Positions 55,601 to 64,000 of a stretch of 64,000 bases of DNA are shown here, piece after piece. This DNA comes from Prochilodus magdalenae (lineage: Eukaryota; Chordata; Actinopteri; Characiformes; Prochilodontidae). The notes below the pieces were generated by a model. It searched no databases and had not been told where the DNA came from. It saw nothing but the letters and a program-made list of their open reading frames with translations. The stretch's first letter is position 1. Every line of letters begins with the position of its first letter. A program made the translations under genes and the position numbers. The stretch is from the NCBI GenBank assembly GCA_024036415.1, contig JAMWET010000809.1, positions 124,001-188,000 on the forward strand, given 5' to 3'.

Positions 55601-58600
55601 GGAGGAACATTAATGAAAGCCCTCCTTCTTCCAATCTAACACCTATAAAGCCTCCTTCCAATCTAAAGCCTATCTATAAATTCTATACCTACCCTCCATG
55701 TTTCAATCCCCGCCACATCCTCATCTCCTCTGTTCCCCAGGCCTGTGTTAGGCCTACCACAGCTGAAAGGGGGTTCGGCCTTCTAGTTCCAGATCCAAGC
55801 AGAAGCCACATAGAACTTCAGCCCTTCCTCATACTATGACTTCATGTTGCACAGTCTAAACTCGCAAAAATGAGAATTATAGCAGCATCCAATGCAGGGG
55901 GTCATAAGATACAGGGGAAACCCTCAACAAAGAAAGACAGACTAAAATCTTAAGAATTAATATAGGGGCTACAAACTACACAAAACCCACCAAGAACAAA
56001 ACCAGAGACAAACTAATACACAGCAAGCAGCAATGCTGTTGGGGGATAATGAGGGGACAAAGATGTAATGTTCCAAGGAGATTCAGGACAGAGACCCTGT
56101 TTCTTCTTATGCATGACTAGTTTTGTCCCAGTGTACCAAAAATATTGTCTCTTCAAAGCGAGCCAGCTCCCGACGGTCACCCAAAAAGCCAGCTCTTTGC
56201 AAACAGCTCATCAATAGTTCAAATCAATAAAGATGCAGACTGGTACAAGCTAAGGACTTCTTCCAATCGACAAAGATTTGATTGATCCTCAAAACCTTTT
56301 ACTTGCAAAGCATCTTAAGCCTGCATCACTTTGAATAAAGGGATGACTGAGTGCTTAAAACACCAAGTGTGCACAAAGCACATTCTGTGCACTGGAGAAA
56401 AGATCTTTATCATCTTGTTTTTAGATGTTTGAGATAAAGCTCCTCCTAAAAAGTGGCTTTGCGGGAAAAAGTCTGCTCCTGTTCAGGAGGTTGTTGCTTT
56501 GATTCCAGTTTGCACCTCACACTCTTGGTATAGACAGAGTGAAAGAAAGGAAGATGATGAGAAATAGAGTGAAGCAGGGTGCATTGCAGAGAGTATGAAA
56601 ACAAAACTGGGGTGAAGGCTGTATATTTTAAAAACTAGGCTGAACCTTAGCCTGCTCCATAACCTCCTCCTGTCATCTCTCCTGAGAGCCTGAGATGGGG
56701 GTGGGGACTTCTCTTCGTAAGTAATTTGATTACCTTTTAATGATGTTCTGTAAAATGCAGTTTCTTGATTTACTGCTGAACAGTATAATATTGGTATAAT
56801 CTTTAAATTGCTAATAAACAAAGACCTCAGTAAAGAAGGGGCTTACACAGTGAAGTGTTGCTGATGCGGTGTTGACCGTTGCTGGTCACTTTAAACACCT
56901 TGCCCTGGCCACAGACGTACACAGCGTGATTGTAACCTGTTCTTAAATGATAACTGCCTCTTCCTAAATATGTGTGGAGGCAAAAAAGTTAACATCTGCT
57001 AAATTCCTAATATGTGACTCTGTTTGAGTGAAGAGAATTCTGAGGTATAAATGTTAATATGTTGACTTTTATATACAGTCTTTGTAAAACAGGCCATAGA
57101 GAGGCCACACTGTCCTTCTGTATAACATCAACGCCTGGTTTTAGTTTTGATGAATGTCATTTTGGAGGTCTGCATTTCATGTAGAACGTCATTCTTCTCT
57201 CAATCTAAAGCAAATACACTCATCGTCAAAGAATAGTTGTACCCAGAAGGAAGTGTCAGATTGCAATGCTCTTTAAAAGGACAATAAATACCAAGAACAA
57301 TAAATCATATTTATGGACTGATATGGGCAATATTTATGGACGTAGTGTCTCTTAGTACAGCATTGGGCTGCCATGTTTGCTATTGCAACATGCCAGACCT
57401 TTCTGCATGGCATTGTAAAGATTCCTAATGACATCCTGCGATAATCCATCCCATGCAGCTTAAATATTCTCACACAGTTCCTTGCTTATGTCACATGGCG
57501 GCCGAGCATGTCGCACAATGTCAAACCTACCCACCAAGATCTGATTCCTTCTGGGTGCAAATATGTTGGACAATGAGGGTTATATAAGACAGCTAGCTTT
57601 TCTGGTGACACCATTTGTGGTGATGACTGACCGTCTCCCCTTGCCTAAATGTATTTGTGGATTTGTTCTCTGTAGAGAATGTGTTTAGTTATTTTCACAC
57701 AGAAAATCACACATGGAACAACACATGGATCTGGGGCGCACAAACTTTTGCACACTACTATATAATGTAGTATAGCTGCCCCATTTTCTCACTGTTTAAA
57801 GTGATAAAGTGTGTAGAAAGTGCACAGATCATATATCAGCAGAAACAGGGCACTTTCATTATCTTCTACATCCGTGCCGTCCATCTTTGACAGAGCATGA
57901 GTCAGCAAAATCCACTCTACTGATTACTAATTCATTTACTGGTGGCTAATCCAGCCTCCATTTTTGGTTCAAACTGTCATCAGTAATCTGAGGAACGTTC
58001 TAACACACATATGGTTTAAGCATTATTAGTGTCTGTTCATAAACGAATGAAGTTAAAATGAAACACAAAGACGGAACTGTAGCTCTGTAATCACTGTAGC
58101 CTGTCACTGGTATTAATGAGCAGCTCTGACACAATGAAAAGTGAGCTTCGTTAATGTACATCGCTGTGGAGGAGCTGATGAAACTGCTAAATCTCTGTTT
58201 CTTCACTCCTGTGAAGTTAGAACCGCTCCTTTACTGTCCATAAATCCATATGAACCGAGATTTTGTACACACTCTTAAAAAAACAGGTGTGACAACTTCC
58301 CCCTCATTGTGTTTACTTGCTATATTATAAATTCTATCATATACTATAAATCTACACTGTAAAATAACTAATAATAGATATTAAGAGATGTGTTACTCAG
58401 CATTCCAAAAAATTCTGTAAACAAAGACAACTTGTTTATATGCTTCAACAGTATATATGCAATCATTGTTTGACCAAGTATCTGTCTTGATCTACTTTCC
58501 ATGAATTTTTCTCTTATTTTTCTGCTTTTCTGAATTTTGAATGTTAATTTTATTTAAACTTTATTCTTTATGTTCTCTTATGTTTATCAGTCATTTGAAA

Positions 58601-61600
58601 ATCTTTCACTCTGTTCACCACTTTGGACAAAACTGATTCTACACATTTATTTAATTAATTTACTGCTGCTCCTGCATATGTCTATTACATTACATACTTA
58701 TACATATATGTACATTACCTCATTTCACTTATATAACCTGTGGATAATACTCTTCTGTAACCCTGCTCTTTTTATTCTGATTAGAGTAAGTACATACTTC
58801 TTAGTACAAGGTTTTGTTTAGACTACAATGATATATCAATATTACTGTAGATATTATAGATATTTATCTGCAACCAAATTGGTTTTATATTGTATTAGTG
58901 AAATTTGTGATTCCAAGCTTGTGCACAGACTGTAGTGGCAGCTAACACTTCACACTGCATGACGTAACATATACAGTGCTATACCTCATAAAGTGTATTA
59001 TAGTGTGAGTTTTAAGGTCATGAAATATATATTATCATTTAGAACTATTTAAAGGAGTTGGAAGACCTGTGGTTAGAAGGTTAGTTCCTGGGAAGGGATT
59101 GTTGAAGTTTAAACAAAATACACTGTAAAGTTTGAGCAATTTGTTCACAATTTTCCTTTAACAAAAATTGAGTCTCTGTTTGTAAATTAGATGATATTGT
59201 TGTTATAACAAGCTGTTCTGTATGGGTATGTCTATATTACCACAGTGGTAATTGTTGTTGAGTCCTGTAGCTCAGCTGGTAAAGTAAGGTATGAGTAAGT
59301 CTCTACAGTACTCTAAGTTCAGTTCTTGTGTAGGCCAACAACTATAACTATGCAGATATTTTATTTTGATCATAAAGGGAGAAATGGACACCTACTTGCC
59401 CCAAAGCCAAGACTGTTAAGCAAACACACTACTAACAGCTGTCATGTACCACTGAGGTAGCTCAAAACAGTATAGTTTATAGTTTTTATATTATTAATTA
59501 TAACATGCGGTAGTCTGTGGTTTACAACTTTATACTGTTTTACATAATTAACATAAACAATATGCTGTGTATATACCTAATATGTTTTATTGAAAAATCT
59601 TCAGAACTTGTAATGTATATTGTGATATATTTACTGTGAGTAGACACCCAAACGTACAAAATGCTGAAGGTTAGGATACCTGCAAATCTACCCCACTGAG
59701 CCACTAACTTACACTTTTCAAATGTGTTGGGCCAGGTATTAATAATACTCAGTAATGTTTAATTTAATTATTCTATTAATATTGTGTTTAATATTGTTTT
59801 TTGTACTTTAGATAAAATGTATTTTTTATTGCATTTAAATTTTTTAAATATATGAATATAATTTTTGTTGGTAGGGGTGTATGACTACAATATAAATGTA
59901 ATATTGGTCACAACTTGGTCACATTTTGGCATAATATTACAAAGTTGCAAGCTTCTCGTCATAAAAAAAGGCTAGATCTGGAAACACTGTAGTGGTTTAA
60001 ACCAACATGGTTTAAACTGCTGGGGTACAAACAAGTTACAACAGTTACAAACAAGATACAACAATACTTCAGAAATTAGTTAAATGTTAAATGATGCATT
60101 GTGTCACGTTGGTTCAATTTTGAAAGAAGAAAAAATATGTTTAAAGCATAAAGTACTGATCTACATAAACAGCTCCCCAAAATCATTACGCACTGAAAAA
60201 CTACTTTTCTTGTACAATATAATATAAATGCCTAGATGACTATTTTGCAAGGATAAAAAGATTTGCTCAAAAAGTTTGTAGAGGAAGAAATCCTAAAACT
60301 GCAGTTAACTAGAACTATAGAATAAACTAGATCACAGCCCTTCATCAAAACTCCTAATATTACAAATACAATTTTTAGTGGTGGTGATAGGAACCAGAGG
60401 TCATGGGGTCTTTGACCTTTTATTTACTACCCTAAACCACCAGTGAATCTACAGGCCTTATTTATAATATGATGTATAATGTCTAATATAATGGTAACAT
60501 CTAAAATATAATAAAAACGTTTTGTATGGTCTATTTTGCTGCATGTACTCCTGCATCACAGAACATTAAAACATGTTTTAGGTAAAACATCTTAATCACA
60601 AAACTATGTCTCAGACATCTGCACCACCATTTCATCTGCTGTGAAAGACCTTCTGGATGTGGATGTCTGGTTCCCATCATCACCACTGTGAACAATTCCA
60701 ACTTGGATTACTAAATCATTTTAAATGACTTTGTATGCCTCTTACCTCTTTAATTATGCAGGAATTCTGATAAATCAGTGGAATTCCCGTTTAGCTGTGC
60801 TCAGACTTGACAAATATGTACAAAAATGTGTGCCTTCATGCTTGAACACGCCGCTTGTAGGGCTGTTGATTATTACAGTATTTTTCTGTTCTGTTCACTG
60901 AAAGCACAAGCATGCCAACCCAGCCCTAACTAACATCCATATCGTCCTTTAATATTGTTATGCATTCAATTTATTCACTGGAAAAAAAACGGCAACAGCG
61001 TTGTGCTGAATTGGTTTTTCTGAGGCGAGTAAATGAGATGGACGAATGCTCACTACATCAAACACTAACGTCTTTACAATAGAAATGCCACAATGATAAA
61101 TGAGGAGACGTTTTAAAGGCATTTTAAAGCTGCCTGTTTAAAAAGCTCATTCAGTTCAGTCAGACTTCACCACCATCTTTCTCTGATTAGCAAATCAAAC
61201 AACATCCAGTAATCGCAAGACGACCTTTCAGTGAACATACTGAGAAAATTCTAGGACGTTTGAATTCAAGCATTCATGTAGTTACAAAACAGCACTGGCA
61301 AAACAGAAGGGAGTATAAATCACTGTACAGAGGGGGGTCTTCAGAGAAGGTCTAATAAGATGTCACTTGTCACATGTCTTTATTAAAACTGATTATTTCT
61401 GTAGCTCAAACTTCAAATGGTTGTTACAAACCTGTTAGCCTTAAAGGGGAATTCTAGTTTTGCATAATTTAATGGTTGAGAGATAAACAAAGCCAATGTT
61501 TTGATGTGAAATACTCAGCTCTGTTCACAGCTCTGTACAGTGATGGTGACGAAACCAGACATCTACCTCTACAAAGAACCTTTAAAAATAATGATTATAA

Positions 61601-63670
61601 GAAACGGTTATGAAAACGTTGCCTGATGTCTGAGACATTGCTTCATGCTAGTTTTGAGAAGGTTTTGGTTTATTCATTTTGAAGAGCTACATAAATTGTG
61701 TTGTGAGGTGATACAGACCATGCCATATTTACCATTACACATAAAACTTGGAAGACGTGTAGGTTCTCTAGTTGTTTATTTTTGTATAGTATAGTGGTTA
61801 TACTTGTGTTTTAGAGATGGTGATTCTGTTTTCCATCACCACCACCGCAAAAGAAATCTAAGTCTCTACAATTAATTATTTCCTAACAAGCCAGCAAATG
61901 ACTGGTTTACATATCAACCAGTAAATTATGCAGTAATATTTAAAAAAAAAAAGGTATTGGAACAGCAAATAAAAACAAACTGCTGATCCAACTCCAAATA
62001 CTTTATCAAACAACAATCAAAGTATGAAGCCTAAGTGGCTATTGAAGCAAATAGGCAGATGTAATGAATGCAGCCCTAGAGTGTAAAAAAGGCAGTTACT
62101 TGTGGTCCAGGATGGATGGTCACAATGGTTCGCTATTGGACCTGTTGAGTGTACAAGCAAGAGAGGCCTTTACACCTTAATGTGGGTAGCTGAATGATGC
62201 AAATGCTTCTTAGTGATAGTAAAAAATAGTGATATAATTTACTTTATTTATATATGTAATGTACTATAATGTATTTACTCTATTGGTATCTGCGTAGATA
62301 CAACTAAATTAGCTCCCACAACTTCAGGAGCTGGACTACAGGCCTTACACATCCTTCATAATTGGGAAGTGACAGACTAATCAACCAATCATGGGACCAA
62401 CTTAGTGAGACAAAAGTAATTCGGGAGGTTCAAGATGAATATTGCAATATTACATGCAGTCAGTTGTTAGAAATGAGAAACTGCCGCAGCAGCTTTATAC
62501 TAAAGAACTGTTTACTTAAAATCAATTAACTTATATTCAAAATTAGTGCAAGCTCATCTTGTTGGACCATCTTCTTCCTGTAGGTGTGAAGCCAGACTCC
62601 CTTCCTGACTATAGTATAAGTAGGTGATATAGGACTGAGAAGCAGTGAAGGGGACTGCAAAACAGAAGCTAAGAATATTAAGTTATAGGACATTACATTT
62701 GAAGAAGATGGGTTTCAAGCATTTTCCTCCCCCAAACTTCAGTTATTCCATAATTCCATTTAGTGTCGGTTACAAGCTTCACACAAAACATAACGAATGT
62801 CTTTTCCAAGCTTGGCATGTCTGATGTTAATCTAGAATGGACAAAACCTATAAAGGTGCACCAGCATTACAGCTTTTACATTTTTGATCCAGTTCTAACG
62901 ATCACAGTTCACCACTGTTACTAAATATACATAAGAACATTTGTGTACATGTGCCATTGAAGAATCTCCCCGAATATGAGATCTTCATTAAAATCCATAA
63001 ATTATGAAAAGCTCTACTGTCCTCCTGCTCTAAACCTCTCCAACGTACACAATTCTCTATAATGAAATCACAATCTGTGTAATTCCAAATAGCACAGCAG
63101 AGCCAGGACAGATCCTCAATCAGCTAAATAACCCTAATCCCTATACAGGGAGAGAGAGATAGAAAGAGAGAGAGTGGGGATAGGTGAAGAGTGGTTTAGC
63201 CATAATACTTGAATTAATTTCTTTTCTCTGTCATTTCCTCTTTTCTGTAAGCTGTACAAACATAACTGTGATATAGACTTTCCAATTTCTCCGTTTGTTT
63301 TAAGCCATGAGAAATAATTCATTTCAAATTACAGCCTGATTCGCCAACGCTAAATGTGACTTCACTGCACTACTAGCGTCAGTGCTAACCTTTGAAAAGC
63401 AACACTGCTGCAAATCCAGGACACAGCAGCAACAGCAGTACTGCATTCCTGCTTCAGATATAATAAACAGTACTAGAGAAGCAATTAACACTCTTCTAAA
63501 GTGCTGCCGACGCTTAAAGACATGACGCAGGTGTCTGCGAGTTACTTTTAGTCAGTCTTACCTTGGTAACTGTAGATGTCTCCTACGCTGTTCTGGCGTG
63601 TGATATGATGCCAGTAAGCGCTCCGAGGAAGAGATATCGACTTCGTTAATGTGTTCTCGCTCGGAAGGGT
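49460..63670 (-). CDS. DOK6: DOK6, last two coding exons
   Basis: Gene-level entry for the part in the window. DOK6 is a docking adaptor with PH and PTB domains that acts downstream of RET and other receptor tyrosine kinases; the exons here encode only the tail after the PTB domain. The penultimate exon contains LPRSAYWHHITRQNSVGDIYS and the last contains PRAQTF followed by an acidic RSEEE, both characteristic of the DOK4/5/6 group. DOK6 is chosen over DOK4 and DOK5 because of the RTTN-CD226-DOK6 gene order. A 14-kb intron separates the two exons. The N-terminal exons lie beyond the right edge. Confidence 0.85.
50036..50527. mobile_element. GTGAGTGGATCAGA-type repeat (family C, copy 2)
   Basis: A 490-bp repeat containing internal inverted segments: 'ggtgtgagtggatcagagacagcag' at the left is answered by 'actcctctgtctgatccactcacacc' further in. 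It ends in 'ggaggtggttttatgttatggctgat'. The same family is at 32745-33195. As I recall, it is abundant in characiform and related fishes. Confidence 0.75.
51105..52080. mobile_element. Decayed Tc1-type repeat
   Basis: Opens 'ttgcacccctggtcaaatggcatgttttgctgtgac', the terminus of a common fish Tc1-type family also glimpsed at 8455-8495. The interior is AT-rich with no open frame. The right end is uncertain. Confidence 0.4.
52130..52520. promoter_or_regulatory. Possible conserved non-coding element in DOK6 intron
   Basis: A less AT-skewed, non-repetitive block with several TAAT homeobox-type cores and CAGCTG E-box-type hexamers (e.g. 'aacagctgccg', 'cagcagctgcc'). Such composition is common in vertebrate CNEs near developmental genes. 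There is no direct evidence of conservation here. An open plus frame (52335-52460) is discussed under findings. Confidence 0.3.
53944..54003 (+). CDS. Candidate gene exon A
   Basis: 60 nt. Acceptor tctggtttatttctttag is pyrimidine-rich and donor ATAC|gtaagt has a perfect intronic consensus. Only the phase-1 frame is open; the other two hit stops (TAG and TGA). It encodes VSQTQYSPWMYYPKPPVMI. Confidence 0.5.
53944..55473 (+). CDS. Unrecognised spliced gene candidate, three 3' exons
   Basis: Gene-level entry. Exons 53944-54003, 54899-54955 and 55232-55473 have consistent phases (all boundaries phase 1) and end in TAA at 55471-55473. The joined frame gives about 118 residues. I cannot assign a family: no signal peptide, TM helix or known motif is visible. 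The first part is rich in Tyr and Pro (SPWMYYPKPPVM) and the last part is helical and polar (GKQALQLVMGTVALANESDR). It lies on the strand opposite DOK6, in its intron. The 5' exons are not known. It could be a lineage-specific or fast-evolving gene, or an exapted transposon product. Confidence 0.5.
54090..54626 (+). mobile_element. LINE-like 3' end with (ATTCT)n tail
   Basis: Ends with 'acaatgacagtaagcggattctattctattctatt', a tail typical of fish non-LTR retrotransposons. It sits between candidate exons A and B. The phrase 'gaggaacaggttcttccca' upstream fits an L2/CR1-type 3' region. The minus-strand open frame here (54103-54324) is not a gene. Confidence 0.65.
54715..54865 (+). mobile_element. 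Family-M MITE fragment
   Basis: 'ttttagaggtgaacatctgattcc', 'accaccactgtgaacaattctgac' and 'gcatttcacaccaaaccactt' are family phrases. Confidence 0.6.
54899..54955 (+). CDS. Candidate gene exon B
   Basis: 57 nt. Donor GAAG|gtaagc is strong. Two acceptors are possible; the one after ttcag at 54898 keeps the frame open (HNLADMSRYITQCSTQEE), while cgtccag five bases earlier leads to a stop. Confidence 0.48.
55232..55473 (+). CDS. Candidate gene exon C with stop
   Basis: 242 nt, phase 1 in. Acceptor tgtctctgtag is preceded by a good branch-point-like 'cagctaat'. An 80-codon frame starts LFSECLQSHNYTSSYS, continues YIKPVSQLTKSPKGKQ and ends RCDDLMIYS before TAA. Codon use and composition look protein-like. 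Possible AATAAA signals at 56227 and 56334. Confidence 0.52.
57240..57545 (-). mobile_element. Tc1-like element 3' fragment (family A, copy 3)
   Basis: Inverted relative to copies 1 and 2: 'ggaagtgtcagattgcaatg', 'gatatgggcaatatttatgg', 'gcaacatgccaga' and 'cgataatccatcccatgcagctt'. Bases 57500-57560 extend to 'gtcaaacctacccac', also found as an isolated fragment at 1860-1915. Confidence 0.65.
59262..59345 (+). mobile_element. tRNA-like SINE relic
   Basis: 'tcctgtagctcagctggtaaag' has an A-box form and 'aagttcagttcttg' is a weakened B box about 40 bp later. It is not a functional tRNA: the arms do not pair and the anticodon region is unclear. Confidence 0.45.
60370..60775. mobile_element. 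Family-M MITE copy
   Basis: Shows both inverted markers: 'agtggtggtgataggaacc' at the left and 'tggatgtctggttcccatcatcaccactgtgaacaattcc' at the right, then 'aattatgcaggaattc'. Confidence 0.6.
60880..61260. other. Non-repetitive block in DOK6 intron
   Basis: No repeat phrase recognised. Several octamer/homeobox-like motifs ('gattagcaaatcaaac', 'tgataaatgagg'). Might be conserved non-coding DNA; this is composition-based only. Confidence 0.25.
61461..61935 (-). mobile_element. Family-M MITE copy
   Basis: Left TIR relic 'tgcataatttaatgg...tgatgtgaaatac', interior 'gtgatggtgacgaaaccagacatctacctct', right TIR relic 'ggtttacat...aaattatgcagta'. Confidence 0.6.
63562..63670 (-). CDS. DOK6: DOK6 penultimate coding exon
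   Basis: 109 nt, ending phase 1. Acceptor ttctgtttctag, donor CAAG|gtaaga. Encodes TLPSENTLTKSISLPRSAYW then HHITRQNSVGDIYSYQ. The RSAYWHHIT motif directly after the PTB domain is specific to the DOK4/5/6 subfamily. Confidence 0.92.
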
Positions 63671-64000
63671 CTAGAAACAGAAGCATAAAATCATTACATT
63701 GCATTAATTGCATCTCTAGTCACATCAACTTCTAAAGGCCAGCACTGGCGCAATTTTAAAAAGCAATCGGACACTCAATATCCTTCCATTAGGTTGTTTT
63801 GATCATGTCTTTACAAGAAGCTGGAGTGTACTTACAGAAAAAGAAAAAAAGGAAAACAGTGGAGAATTTCCATACAGAAATAAACACATGTATGAAACAT
63901 ATTTCAGTGTAATGTACAGGGGTTGGACAATGAAACTGAAACACCTGGTTTTAGACCACAATCATTTATTAGTATGTTGTAGGGCCTCCTTTTGCGACCA
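63671..64000 (-). other. Upstream DOK6 intron, cut by window edge
   Basis: Intronic sequence 5' of the DOK6 penultimate exon. It includes the start of a Tc1-like element from 63917. Confidence 0.7.
63917..64000 (-). mobile_element. Tc1-like element terminus, truncated by window end
   Basis: Begins after TA (63915-63916) with 'caggggttggacaatgaaac' and continues 'gaaacacctggttttagacc' and 'ggcctccttttgcg.cca', the well-known right end of a fish Tc1 family. The rest lies outside the window. Confidence 0.85.

Larger units (their letters stand above)
49606..63561 (-). other. DOK6 last intron, 14 kb
   Basis: Contains a family-C repeat (50036-50527), a decayed repeat (51105-52080), a conserved-looking non-coding block (52130-52520), an unrecognised plus-strand gene candidate (53944-55473), LINE-like DNA (54090-54626), a family-A Tc1 fragment (57240-57545), a tRNA-like relic (59262-59345) and family-M MITE copies (60370-60775, 61461-61935). 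Stretches 55840-57230, 57770-59260 and 62000-63500 show nothing I can name. Confidence 0.65.

Noticed and set aside
55594..55839. 81-codon plus frame after the candidate gene
   Set aside because: Low-complexity Pro/Ser/Asn start from a short tandem phrase (ccttccaatctaaagcc types), no splice link; it is probably 3' UTR of the candidate gene or plain intron.
59262..59345. Functional tRNA gene
   Set aside because: A and B box-like motifs are present but the stems do not pair and no anticodon loop can be placed.

Overview
The window is vertebrate nuclear DNA, almost certainly from a teleost fish and probably an otophysan such as a characin. Genes are split into short exons with GT-AG splice sites and long introns. 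The introns are full of Tc1/mariner-type DNA transposons, MITEs, a tRNA-headed SINE, LINE 3' tails and microsatellites. The fish assignment rests on the TE families and on gene content; the characin guess is weaker and comes from remembered repeat families.

Three genes can be identified. Bases 1-29102 (+) hold the last 11 complete coding exons, plus the end of a twelfth, of RTTN (rotatin, a centriole/basal-body ARM-repeat protein). About 1 kb further on, 30115-41402 (+) is a complete six-exon gene for a CD226 (DNAM-1)-like receptor: signal peptide, two Ig domains, a transmembrane helix, an Arg-rich stop-transfer and a tail with a Tyr-Val-Asn motif. The joined exons give exactly 349 codons with consistent splice phases. 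At the right, on the minus strand, lie the last two coding exons of DOK6 (63562-63670 and 49460-49605), separated by a 14-kb intron. The order and orientation RTTN-CD226-DOK6 match human 18q22.

Within the DOK6 intron, on the opposite (+) strand, three open segments (53944-54003, 54899-54955, 55232-55473) have good splice signals and matching phases. They join into a reading frame ending in TAA. I do not recognise the product. It is the best candidate here for an undescribed gene, and a LINE-like 3' end sits in its first intron.

TE layout: a decayed Tc1 element with long TIRs (10685-12260) is followed by microsatellites and a minisatellite that is interrupted by a second Tc1 element (12518-13793). 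There is an internally deleted Tc1 (19573-20043), a Tc1-type MITE (7579-7890) and a SINE with A and B boxes (20512-20730). A roughly 0.7-kb MITE-like family occurs nine times as copies or fragments. A Tc1 element is cut by the right edge (63917-64000). Other structures are a 74-bp near-perfect palindrome (26100-26173), a 770-bp purine-strand tract (1981-2748) and a 72-bp tandem repeat (4536-4790). No rRNA gene, functional tRNA gene or CRISPR array was seen.
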